From CAZDHT01 sp964505325 (GTDB lineage: Bacteria; Planctomycetota; PUPC01): a stretch of 8,118 bases of DNA. The stretch lies in the NCBI GenBank assembly GCA_964505325.1, contig CAZDHT010000246.1, positions 1 through 8,118 of the forward strand. Direction: 5' to 3'. Below the pieces are notes generated by a model. The model was given only the letters and a program-made list of their open reading frames with translations, was not told where the DNA came from and did not search any database. The position numbers and the translations under genes are program-made. This document shows, piece after piece, positions 1 to 8,040 of this stretch; the stretch's first letter is position 1, and each line of letters opens with the position of its first letter.

Positions 1-1629
<1,629 letters not shown>

Positions 1630-1680
1630 CTTTATTCGGCCGAAAGATCAACCAGCGCAGCCGGCTCCCGTTTCAGGAGG

Positions 1681-1708
1681 CGAAAAAAGTTATCTGTCCC
1701 TTTTTTGC
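1681..1708 (-). repeat. RAYT-linked repeat, copy B (supplies the transposase stop codon)
   Basis: Reverse complement of copy A apart from one base, separated from it by 42 nt. Read on the - strand in the transposase frame it gives the same Gln-Lys-Arg-Asp-Arg-stop. The A/B pair can form a 28-bp stem in RNA or single-stranded DNA. Confidence 0.9.
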
Positions 1709-2355
1709 GGCTTTGGGCCGCGCTTCTTCGGTCGCAGGGCTCGGTCGAGCAGGCGCTCCAAGCGGTCCACGAACGCCTCGGAGCCGAGCGGGCGCCCGGT
1801 CTTGGTCCGATGGCGCAGCGCGGCGACCTGCTCCGTGTTCACGATCTCCAGCCACGCGGCCCAGTCGTCAATCTCGCCGGGCGGCGGAAAGTCCGGCGCC
1901 AGGATTGGATCGTTCCGCAGCCCGCAATGGGCCGCCGCACTCGACCACTCGTATGTCTCCGCACGCCCCACCATTCCCGCGCGAACCGGGTTCTGCTCGA
2001 CATATCGCACCGCCGTCCACTGCTGCACGGCGTCGAGCACGCACGAGAAAAACCGCCCCTGCCACAAATGGCCGCTCTCGCCCATTCGGTGGTTCTGATA
2101 GACCGCATACGCCTGATGCGCATCGCGGAGCGTCCGCGCCAGCGAATCGTCCTTCTCCGGCACCCCTACCAGATGGACATGATTGGTCATCAGGCAATAC
2201 GCCCAGATCGACAGGCCGTAGCGGTCGGCGTAGCGCTTGAGCAGCGAAAGGTAGACGCGCCGGTCTTCGGGCTCGAAGAACACGTCGGCCCGGCGATTGC
2301 CGCGTTGCGTGATATGGTGCGGGTATCCTGGAGCCACGATTCGTGCCAGTCGCAT
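1690..2355 (-). CDS. REP-associated tyrosine transposase (Y1/IS200-like HUH family)
   Basis: Single-strand DNA endonuclease/transposase of the TnpA-REP (RAYT) group. The 221-aa protein opens with LARIVAPGYPHHITQRGNR (3-21), the standard family start. It carries the metal-binding HUH motif in MTNHVHL (His59, His61), GHLWQGRFFS (95-104), and the probable catalytic Tyr118 in RYVEQNPVRAGMV. A basic C-terminal segment (about 186-216, ending RPKKRGPKP) is typical of RAYTs and may help bind the repeats. All key residues are present, so it may be active. I chose the ATG at 2355 because it starts just before the conserved N-terminus; a TTG at 2391 would add 12 unconserved residues and begins almost inside repeat copy C. 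The last five residues and the stop come from repeat copy B. No strong Shine-Dalgarno is seen before either start. Confidence 0.93.
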   Translation of the reverse strand: MRLARIVAPGYPHHITQRGNRRADVFFEPEDRRVYLSLLKRYADRYGLSIWAYCLMTNHVHLVGVPEKDDSLARTLRDAHQAYAVYQNHRMGESGHLWQGRFFSCVLDAVQQWTAVRYVEQNPVRAGMVGRAETYEWSSAAAHCGLRNDPILAPDFPPPGEIDDWAAWLEIVNTEQVAALRHRTKTGRPLGSEAFVDRLERLLDRALRPKKRGPKPQKRDR

Positions 2356-2399
2356 AACGGGCCATCTTGGGAGAGTCAAGGGCACCGTCAAGCAAAAAT

Positions 2400-2420
2400 A
2401 AGTTATCTGTCCCTTTTTTG
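2400..2420 (-). repeat. RAYT-linked repeat, copy C (between phosphatase stop and transposase start)
   Basis: Identical to the 21-bp core of copies A and B and in the same orientation as B. It begins two bases after the TAG stop of the upstream phosphatase gene and ends 44 nt before the chosen transposase ATG. Beyond the core it continues differently from A and B (tattttt on the - strand). No inverted partner is seen next to it. Confidence 0.9.
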
Positions 2421-2422
2421 GC

Positions 2423-3010
2423 CTACGGCAGGAGTTGGGGAGTGATCATCCAGCGAAGGCGCCAGGCGCCGTCGTCGCCGAGTTCCAGACAGATGACCGC
2501 TGCTTCCTGAACGTCCACCGGGCTGCCCCGCCGACCGTCAGCAAGCAGCTTCGATGCCGCGGCCGCGAGCCACGGCCGGTGCCCGACGATCACGACGCTC
2601 TTCTTCGCCGCGGCCAGTCCCTGCAGGATCGGGCCGGCGGGGTCACGCGGCTTGAGCCCGGGCTGCTCGACCACCGTGGGCCGGGGCGCGAGGGCCGGCG
2701 CCAGCAGTTCGGCCGTCTCCCGCGCCCGCGCCAGGCCGCTGTGCCAGACGGCGTCGACACGGAGGCGGAGCGGCTGGAGGAAGCGGGCGACCTTTTTCAC
2801 GTCCGCCGCGCCCTTCGCCGTGAGCGGCCGTTCCGGGTCGACGTCCGCCGGCTGGGCGCTGCCGTGGCGGACCAGGTACAGGCGCTGGCTGGCCGCCTCT
2901 GAGCCGTCCGCCTGGGGTCCGGCCGCTGTCATGGGCTGCGACGCGCAACCCGCCGCCAGCGAGACCAGACAGACCAGCGCCACGCCACAGGTTCGCCTTC
3001 TCATCTTCAC
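2423..3010 (-). CDS. Lipoprotein-type histidine phosphatase (SixA-like branch)
   Basis: Histidine phosphatase superfamily member that would remove phosphate from a small molecule or phosphoprotein through a phosphohistidine intermediate. The catalytic motif LVRHG is at 46-50 (His48), an SGLARARETA block at 91-100 supplies the usual phosphate-binding Arg, and the second His is His144 in VIVGHRPW. Its small size and layout resemble the phosphohistidine phosphatase SixA. Unlike the usual cytoplasmic SixA, it starts with a basic n-region, a hydrophobic stretch (about 9-20) and the lipobox LAAGC (Cys22), so it is probably a lipid-anchored protein outside the inner membrane. The GTG start at 3010 overlaps the upstream stop as GTGA; an ATG at 3004 is an equally good alternative, 8 nt from an AGGAGG. 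Substrate unknown. Its stop codon is two bases from repeat copy C. Confidence 0.87.
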   Translation of the reverse strand: MKMRRRTCGVALVCLVSLAAGCASQPMTAAGPQADGSEAASQRLYLVRHGSAQPADVDPERPLTAKGAADVKKVARFLQPLRLRVDAVWHSGLARARETAELLAPALAPRPTVVEQPGLKPRDPAGPILQGLAAAKKSVVIVGHRPWLAAAASKLLADGRRGSPVDVQEAAVICLELGDDGAWRLRWMITPQLLP

Positions 3011-3231
3011 GACCTCCTCCTTACCGCGCGTCGTGGGAGCTCAAGCACGCGAACACGTCCGTGAGTTCTGCGAGCACGCTTCTTCTCCCGGAGGTCGGGC
3101 CGCACCGCAAGAGCCAGGTCGGCGAAGGCGAAGAACACGTTGAGTCGCTCCTCGACGGAGAGCGATTGGAACCACCGTGCCTTCGCCTCGGGCGTCTCCG
3201 CCTCCCAACCGTGTGAGATAGTGGCTTTCAT
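3007..3231 (-). CDS. Small conserved-looking protein of unknown function (74 aa)
   Basis: The 74-aa product starts MKATISHGWEAETPEAKARW and continues FQSLSVEERLNVFFAFADLA. I recall a group of short bacterial proteins of unknown function with the pattern 'A.WFQSLS.EERM...F.DL.L...P' ending near 'GRVRVL'; this one matches that pattern (WFQSLSVEER at 20-29, GRVRVLE at 58-64). That memory was not checked against a database. It has no signal peptide or membrane segment, and its C-terminal half is very basic. The ATG at 3231 is chosen because conservation starts there; the frame stays open to 3321 but the extra residues look like non-coding translation. No good Shine-Dalgarno is seen, but a TATGAT lies 6 nt before the ATG, so a leaderless mRNA is possible though no -35 supports it. 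The stop overlaps the phosphatase start by 4 nt, suggesting co-translation. The 12 residues after GRVRVLE look like an extension over the next gene's ribosome site. Confidence 0.65.
   Translation of the reverse strand: MKATISHGWEAETPEAKARWFQSLSVEERLNVFFAFADLALAVRPDLREKKRARRTHGRVRVLELPRRAVRRRS
3012..3022 (-). promoter_or_regulatory. Extended Shine-Dalgarno for the phosphatase gene, inside the upstream gene
   Basis: On the - strand this reads aaggaggaggt, with two overlapping AGGAGG cores. One is 5 nt from the GTG at 3010 and the other 8 nt from the ATG at 3004, so it does not decide between the two starts. The same bases encode the Arg-Arg-Arg near the end of the upstream 74-aa protein. Together with the GTGA overlap this points to translational coupling. 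Confidence 0.75.
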
Positions 3232-3304
3232 CGCCCCATCATACTCGACGCCGTCGCCCGCCGCAACGCGAGGGCGCCGGAGCACTGCTGTCCCGCCCAT
3301 CGCG

Positions 3305-3332
3305 CACTGACCACTGGCCACTGATCCCTGAC
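3305..3332. repeat. Degenerate heptamer tandem repeat, four units
   Basis: Four consecutive 7-bp units: cactgac, cactggc, cactgat, ccctgac. It lies two bases beyond the stop of the DHH gene on the - strand, where it reads as GTCAGTG-like units, and before the 74-aa gene. The rest of this 103-bp gap shows no clear promoter or terminator. Confidence 0.7.
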
Positions 3333-3334
3333 CG

Positions 3335-4249
3335 CTACCCGTCTTGGTTCATCTGGGCGATGAGTTTTTTGAGAACGCGGTCGGCGTCGTCGTAGGAGAT
3401 TTGGCAGGTGCCGGATTGCTGGTGCCCTCCGCCGCCGTGCCGGAGCATCAGCGAGCCGACGTCGGTCTTCGAGGTCCGGTTGAAGATGCTGTGCCCGACG
3501 GCAAACACACAGAACGCGTTCGCCTTTCCGTCGATAATCCGGATCGAGATGTTGGTTTCGGGATACATCGCGTACACGACGAAGCGGTTGCCGCAGGGGG
3601 TCTCGGCCACGCCGCGCAGGTCCGTCACCAGGACGTTCTGGTGGATGGTCGAGTGTGCGGCGAGGAACTCGCGGAACTTCGGCTCGTGCGCGAAGTACCG
3701 GTTGATCCGGTGCTCGACGTCGGGGATCTCCTGGATCTCGTCCACCGACTTGGTCCGGCAGTACTCGATCATCTCCGCCATCAACTGGTAGTTGCTGATG
3801 CGATAGTCGTGGTATCGGCCCAGGCCGGTGCGCGGGTCCATGACAAACGCGAGGAGAATCCAGTCGGTGGGGTGGAGCACATCTTCGCGGTCGAGCATGC
3901 CCGAGTCGTACTTGTCCACCGCGGCCATCAGCTCATCGAACCGGGCAAGTTTTTCCTTGCCGCCGTAGTAATCGTAGATGACGCGCGCCGTGCTGGGCGC
4001 CGGCTTGCAGCATCCCTGGTAGCCTTCCTGGTGCAGCGCGCGTTCTGCCTCACTGGAGTGGTGGTCAAACCACAGGCCGCAACCGGGAACGTAGGGCACG
4101 TTGGCGAGGACATCGTCGGACGTCACCTCGACCTTGCCGTCCTGGACGTCCTTGGGGTGGACGAACTTGAAGGAATCGATGATGCCCATCTCGGAGAGCA
4201 GGACACCGCAGCCGAGGCCGTCAAAATCGGAACGGGTGACCAGGCGCAT
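3335..4249 (-). CDS. DHH-family phosphoesterase
   Basis: Manganese-dependent phosphoesterase of the DHH superfamily, which includes RecJ, NrnA-type oligoribonucleases/pAp phosphatases, c-di-AMP phosphodiesterases and PPX1-like exopolyphosphatases. The 304-aa protein has motif I as SDFDG (7-11), the name motif in WFDHHSSE (60-67), and motif III in DKYDSG (112-117). A C-terminal DHHA1-type domain ends in GGGGHQQSG (272-280), the substrate-binding glycine-rich loop. No signal peptide or membrane helix is seen, so it is probably cytoplasmic. The ATG at 4249 is firmly supported: GGAGG lies 6 nt upstream and motif I starts at residue 7. It could hydrolyse short RNA, pAp, a cyclic dinucleotide product or polyphosphate; sequence alone does not choose. 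It is 80 bp downstream of the glycosyltransferase pair and could be read from the same transcript, but no functional link is evident. Confidence 0.93.
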   Translation of the reverse strand: MRLVTRSDFDGLGCGVLLSEMGIIDSFKFVHPKDVQDGKVEVTSDDVLANVPYVPGCGLWFDHHSSEAERALHQEGYQGCCKPAPSTARVIYDYYGGKEKLARFDELMAAVDKYDSGMLDREDVLHPTDWILLAFVMDPRTGLGRYHDYRISNYQLMAEMIEYCRTKSVDEIQEIPDVEHRINRYFAHEPKFREFLAAHSTIHQNVLVTDLRGVAETPCGNRFVVYAMYPETNISIRIIDGKANAFCVFAVGHSIFNRTSKTDVGSLMLRHGGGGHQQSGTCQISYDDADRVLKKLIAQMNQDG

Positions 4250-4255
4250 GTCATT

Positions 4256-4260
4256 CCTCC
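4256..4260 (-). promoter_or_regulatory. Shine-Dalgarno of the DHH phosphoesterase gene
   Basis: GGAGG on the - strand, 6 nt before the ATG at 4249. It settles the start, because this strand has no other good start near motif I. Confidence 0.8.
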
Positions 4261-4329
4261 CAACAAGCGTGGGATCTTAAGCGTTATCGCTCAACAAAGA
4301 CCGGACTATGGACCCACTCGTCGCGCGGT

Positions 4330-5559
4330 CTAGAACTCGGACGGCAGCTCGACGCGCTTGCCCGTTTCCTGGGCGCCGCGGGCGAGTTCGTAACCCTCGT
4401 AATACTGGCCGGCCACCACCTCCCACGATACCACCTGGTCGACGTATTGCTTCAGGCGCCAGCCGAGCTCGAGACGAAGGTTCTCATCCGTGGCCAGACG
4501 GATGACGGCGTCCCGTAACATCTCCTTGTTGGTGAACAACAGGCCGCCGCCGCTCTCGAGCGTCTGGGCGGTCAGCCCTTCCATCGGGGCGGTCGTCACG
4601 TAAGGTTTGTTGAGGGCCATGATGCGGGCGAGGGTGCCGGACTGGGTTTCGTCGGTCGAGGGGAGCACGATGAAGTCGCAGATGGCCATCGTCTTGTAGT
4701 ACATCTCGCCGCGGGGGATGAACTCGTAGTAATGGGCGAGGCCCTTCTGTTCGAGCAACTCGACACCGTTCCGGTATTTCTCATATTCCTCGCGGTGGGC
4801 GGGGTCGCGCATCGCGCCGGCGGCAAGCAGGTCCCAGTCCTCGCCGGTGCGGTTCTTGATCTCGGTCGCGATGTCTTCCCACATCGAGGTCAGGATGTCC
4901 CAGCGCTTATTGGTCTGGATCCATCCGATCAGGCCGACGAGGTGGTTGGACACGTGCGGGAACTTGTCCAGCCCGAGCTCGGCCCGCAGCCGCGGCACCT
5001 CGTCGAGCCCGTAGCGGCGGTCGGGCCGGACGCCGTGCGGGGTGATCGTGATGTTGGTGGGCATGTCCCATCCGAACGAGAAGAAGTTCCATTCCAGCCG
5101 CCACTTCTGGTAGTGGCATTTGAAGAACACGATGTCCGCGCGCTCGCACATCTTGTAGAGGAAGTCTGCCTCGTGATCCCGCAGGCGCCCGTGGACGGTG
5201 TGCGGCTCGACCGCGGTGGGGTACTCGGAGAGGCCGTCGAGCAGCTCGATGAAGCCCATGTTCCCGTCGCCGCGGCCGCGAGGGTCCACGTATTCATACA
5301 GGCCGTACTCGTGCTCGATATGGACGGCGTAGGGCTGGAGTTCTTTGATTTTGTCGACCACCGGCCGCCACCAGTCGCGCTGGGTCATGTCGATGAGCGG
5401 GAAGACGCCCTCGCCGGCCCCGTCAGTGTGGCTGATGACCAGTACATCGCGGTCCGGCTCACGCTTCTGGATGAACTCGCGCGCCTCTTCGCAAAACGTG
5501 CCGATGCCGCACAGTCGAGGTGGATAACTGGATACCATAACTACGGGGGCCTTGCTCAT
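4330..5559 (-). CDS. GT-B type glycosyltransferase (group 1/GT4-like), second gene of the pair
   Basis: Predicted cytoplasmic retaining glycosyltransferase, 409 aa. N-terminal Rossmann-like domain with SYPPRLCGIGTF (11-22), IEHEYGLYEY (81-90) and PHTVHG (119-124); then TITPHGV (171-177). The C-terminal nucleotide-sugar domain has LVGLIGWIQTNKRWDIL (207-223), an acidic/SGTL motif in DETQSGTLARIMALNKP (303-319), and APMEGLTAQTL (324-334). The usual GT4 'E-x7-E' loop is altered, with ETQSGTLAR where the second Glu would fall. The start ATG at 5559 overlaps the stop of the upstream gene as ATGA; the frame is open further upstream, but that part lies inside the neighbour and is not conserved. It shares several motifs with the upstream glycosyltransferase, suggesting duplication and then specialisation. 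Donor and acceptor are unknown. A weak 6-bp stem (4298-4303 with 4326-4331) lies just after the stop; I do not call it a terminator. Confidence 0.88.
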   Translation of the reverse strand: MSKAPVVMVSSYPPRLCGIGTFCEEAREFIQKREPDRDVLVISHTDGAGEGVFPLIDMTQRDWWRPVVDKIKELQPYAVHIEHEYGLYEYVDPRGRGDGNMGFIELLDGLSEYPTAVEPHTVHGRLRDHEADFLYKMCERADIVFFKCHYQKWRLEWNFFSFGWDMPTNITITPHGVRPDRRYGLDEVPRLRAELGLDKFPHVSNHLVGLIGWIQTNKRWDILTSMWEDIATEIKNRTGEDWDLLAAGAMRDPAHREEYEKYRNGVELLEQKGLAHYYEFIPRGEMYYKTMAICDFIVLPSTDETQSGTLARIMALNKPYVTTAPMEGLTAQTLESGGGLLFTNKEMLRDAVIRLATDENLRLELGWRLKQYVDQVVSWEVVAGQYYEGYELARGAQETGKRVELPSEF

Positions 5560-7856
5560 GGCGTGGCATCCTCGTTCTCGTGGTCCCTGCCAATATTGTC
5601 GGTCAAGTTCCGTGCTCCGATTAGCTTGAGAAGTGAGAGGAGCGAGATCAGCCAGGCGAGGGTGGACTCGGCTCCCTGGTTCTTGTTCGGGCCGTCCGGC
5701 TGCAGGCCGTCGCAGCATCCGCCGGTTCTGAAATCATACAGCGGGACGTTCAGGTCGTTTCGGCCCATGAACCAGTCGAGACAACGTCGCGCCTCGCGCA
5801 GCCAGAACTCGCTGCGCGTCCAGATGCACGCCTCGGCGCAGGCTTCGATCAGCGCCATCGCCTCGATCGGCTGCTGGTCGAACGGCGCCCGTGTGCCGCC
5901 CCTGGGATACCAGCCGCGGTTGCCGATGACCGACAGGTTCCCCTGCTCCGAGGTCTGGACCTCCAGCAGCCAAGCCAGGGAGCGCAGCCCGGCGTCGCCC
6001 ATCTCCTGGTTCGGGATCCACTGGCCGGACAGGATCAGCGCGTGGGACAGGCGGGCGTTCGCGTAGACCGCGGTGTCCTCAAACCAGGGCCAATCGTCGG
6101 CGGCGCAGCCGTTGAAGTGGTCGAACAGTTTTTCGGCCAGAGTCACCCGCACCCGCCGGGCCTTGGCGTCGCCGGCGAACCATTCGAGGTAGGCGTGGAT
6201 GCCGATGAGCGTGAATGCGATGGCCCGCAGGGACGTGAAGTGCTCGGTCGGGGGCAGCGCCTCGCTGAACAGGCGGACGGCCAGCGCCAGGATCGACGGG
6301 TTGGGCGCGTTCGCCGTCGCCAGGCCCAATGCCCACAGGGCGCGGCCGTGCGAGTCCTCGCTCCCCTCACTGTCCAGCCACCTGCGGTCATAGGTCAGGT
6401 AGTTCCGAAAGCGCTTGGTCTCGCTGTCGAAGGCATCCACGAGAAAGGCGAGGTAGGTGTTGATCAGCGGGATAACGGTATCGTCCTCGTAGAGCCGCCA
6501 GTAGAGCGAGGTGGCGTTCAGGGCGCGGGCGTTGTCGTCCGTGGTGTAGCCGTGTTTCCGATGCGGGATGGAATAGATGGCGTGTTGGAGCACGCCGGTG
6601 CCGTCGGTCATCTGTCGAAGGTGGCGCAGGTCGGGCTCGGGCACGCTCTCGATGGTCTCCATGGGGACGATGGCGGCGGAGGGCCTCGGTTGGCTGGAGC
6701 GCTCTCGAGTCGACTCTCGCGCCACCTGGACGTATTGAGAGGCCACCTTCTCCCACGTCATGTTGCGTGCGAACTCGTAGGCGTGAATCCGCATCGCGTG
6801 CCGCTCCTGCTCGTGGTCCAGAAGAGCGTTGACCTCCTTGGCCAGCGCCTCCGCGTTCTCGAACGGAACCAGGCGGCCGCGGCCGTCGGCGAGCATCTCC
6901 TCCGCATACCAGTACGGCGTCGAGATCACCGCCTTCCCGGCGCCCACCGCATAGGCGAGCGTGCCGGACGTGATCTGCTCGGGGCTGAGATACGGCGTGA
7001 CGTAGATGTCGGCCGAGCCGATGTACTGGCACAGCTCTTCCAGCGTCACAAAGCGGTTGTGGAACACCACGCTCTCGGTCAGCCCCAGCTCCCGGACCAT
7101 CCGAATCAGGCCCTGGCGGTATTCCTCGCCCCCCGTCCGGCGCACGTGGGGATGGGTCGCGCCAAGGACCAGATACACCGTCTCCGGATGCTCCGCCACC
7201 ACATCCGGCATGGCCTGGATCATGTACTCGATTCCCTTGTTCGGAGACAACAGACCGAACGTCAGGATGACCTTCCTTCCCTCGACGCCGAACTTGTCCT
7301 TGTAGAAGTTCGGGTCGATGAACGGCACGTCCGGGATCCCGTGCGGAATGAACGTGACTTTGTGCTCCGGCACCTTGTAGATGGACTTGAGCATGTCCAC
7401 TGCCCGGTGGCTCATCACCAGGAGCCGCGCGGTGACCTTGCCGAGCTCGGTAATGATGGCGCGCTGCTCGGCGTTGGGGTTGGCCAGCACGGTGTGCAGG
7501 TTCGCGATCACGGGCATCGTGAGGTCGCGGATCAGGCGCAGCACGTGCGAGCCCGACGGGCCGCCGAAGATGCCGAATTCGTGCTGGACGATCGCCACGT
7601 CGATCTGGTTGATGTTCAGGAAGTTCGCCGCCAGGCGGTAGTCGCCCTGCTGGGCGGCGCGGATCTGGAACGAGACCCGCTCGGGGTACGGGTAGCCCTC
7701 CGGTACGTCATCGATGGCCAGCGCCAGCAGCCGGCCGGGCTGAAAGACCTCGCCCAGCGCGTCGCACAGATCGGCCGTGAACGTGGCAATGCCGCAAAGC
7801 CGCGGCAGATACGTGCCAATGACAGCGATGGAGTTCAGCGGGCGCTCTTCGGTCAT
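5556..7856 (-). CDS. Fusion: GT4-type glycosyltransferase plus C-terminal toroid-like domain
   Basis: 766-aa two-part enzyme. Part one (about 1-390) is a GT-B glycosyltransferase: YLPRLCGIATF (16-26), VQHEFGIFGGPSG (90-102), LHTVLANPN (120-128), FIPHGIPDVPF (169-179), FGLLSPNKGIEY (200-211) and PEQITSGTLAYAVGAGKA (292-309). Part two (about 400-745) carries HLRQMTDGTGVLQHA (412-426), HGYTTDDNARAL (435-446), DSHGRALWALG (501-511), WPWFEDTAVYANARLSHAL (589-607) and PFDQQPIEAMALIEA (658-672). Its regular helices with conserved acidic and aromatic residues resemble alpha/alpha-toroid glycosidase or epimerase folds; its activity is unknown. I recall the same fusion in other bacteria, often described only as a glycosyltransferase. 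The ATG at 7856 has an AGGGA 8 nt upstream; an ATG at 7865 would add three residues but lies directly against that site. It is first in the operon and coupled to the next gene by ATGA. Confidence 0.92.
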   Translation of the reverse strand: MTEERPLNSIAVIGTYLPRLCGIATFTADLCDALGEVFQPGRLLALAIDDVPEGYPYPERVSFQIRAAQQGDYRLAANFLNINQIDVAIVQHEFGIFGGPSGSHVLRLIRDLTMPVIANLHTVLANPNAEQRAIITELGKVTARLLVMSHRAVDMLKSIYKVPEHKVTFIPHGIPDVPFIDPNFYKDKFGVEGRKVILTFGLLSPNKGIEYMIQAMPDVVAEHPETVYLVLGATHPHVRRTGGEEYRQGLIRMVRELGLTESVVFHNRFVTLEELCQYIGSADIYVTPYLSPEQITSGTLAYAVGAGKAVISTPYWYAEEMLADGRGRLVPFENAEALAKEVNALLDHEQERHAMRIHAYEFARNMTWEKVASQYVQVARESTRERSSQPRPSAAIVPMETIESVPEPDLRHLRQMTDGTGVLQHAIYSIPHRKHGYTTDDNARALNATSLYWRLYEDDTVIPLINTYLAFLVDAFDSETKRFRNYLTYDRRWLDSEGSEDSHGRALWALGLATANAPNPSILALAVRLFSEALPPTEHFTSLRAIAFTLIGIHAYLEWFAGDAKARRVRVTLAEKLFDHFNGCAADDWPWFEDTAVYANARLSHALILSGQWIPNQEMGDAGLRSLAWLLEVQTSEQGNLSVIGNRGWYPRGGTRAPFDQQPIEAMALIEACAEACIWTRSEFWLREARRCLDWFMGRNDLNVPLYDFRTGGCCDGLQPDGPNKNQGAESTLAWLISLLSLLKLIGARNLTDNIGRDHENEDATP

Positions 7857-7891
7857 CGGTATCATCCCTGCCCAGAGTTTTGACGCAACGG

Positions 7892-7920
7892 ATTCTACCG
7901 CATTAGGAGCGGCCTTTCAA
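7892..7920 (-). promoter_or_regulatory. Sigma70-like promoter of the glycosyltransferase operon
   Basis: On the - strand: TTGAAA (7915-7920), a 17-nt spacer, TAGAAT (7892-7897). Each hexamer differs from consensus at one position and the spacing is optimal. Transcription would begin near 7885, leaving a leader of about 29 nt before the ATG at 7856. Inferred from sequence alone; in a GC-rich stretch such an AT-containing match is unlikely to be chance, but a lineage-specific sigma factor could prefer other sites. Confidence 0.6.
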
Positions 7921-7950
7921 GTTTGCCGCCCCCCAGTTTGCTGCCCCCCC
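7920..7950. repeat. Imperfect tandem duplication, 15/16-bp units with C-runs
   Basis: agtttgccgcccccc (7920-7934) is followed at once by agtttgctgccccccc (7935-7950), differing by one substitution and one extra c. On the - strand this gives runs of seven and six G directly upstream of the -35 box. The second unit can also form a small hairpin (tgctg 7939-7943 with cagca 7950-7954). Confidence 0.7.
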
Positions 7951-7954
7951 AGCA

Positions 7955-8014
7955 GGGTCATTCAATTCTCCTCTGGAAAGGGCCGAGGTCAATACCCTCG
8001 GCCACAAATGACCC
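7955..8014. other. Nested stem-loop, two perfect 8-bp stems
   Basis: Outer stem gggtcatt (7955-7962) pairs with aatgaccc (8007-8014). Inner stem ggccgagg (7981-7988) pairs with cctcggcc (7996-8003) around a 7-nt loop tcaatac. The left internal strand is 18 nt and the right only 3 nt. No T-run follows on either strand, so it is not a standard intrinsic terminator. It could be a structured RNA, a protein-binding palindrome or a decayed repeat element. Confidence 0.55.
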
Positions 8015-8040
8015 GGATTCCGCCGCTTCAGGGGCTGTAG

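Noticed and set aside
2355..2391. TTGACG/TTGACT on the - strand as a promoter for the transposase
   Set aside because: At 17-nt spacing the matching -10 hexamers (AAGATG or TATGCG) are poor, so I do not call a promoter.
3232..3321. Longer start for the 74-aa protein
   Set aside because: The extra 30 residues show no conserved pattern and their coding run includes the heptamer repeat. The ATG at 3231 begins the conserved-looking part.
3344..4333. 329-codon open frame on the + strand opposite the DHH gene
   Set aside because: Same cause: the - strand frame carries a complete set of DHH motifs, while this one has none.
5560..5718. N-terminal extension of the second glycosyltransferase
   Set aside because: The frame is open, but this part overlaps the end of the upstream gene. 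It has no family similarity and would remove the clean ATGA coupling.
6042..7883. 613-codon open frame on the + strand opposite the fused glycosyltransferase
   Set aside because: It is a mirror of a GC-rich gene whose third-base bias removes stops on the other strand. Its translation is low-complexity and rich in Val, Arg, Gly and His, with no recognisable motif. Similar long mirror frames lie opposite the other genes.
7981..8003. Intrinsic terminator
   Set aside because: The stem is perfect, but no T-run follows it on either strand.
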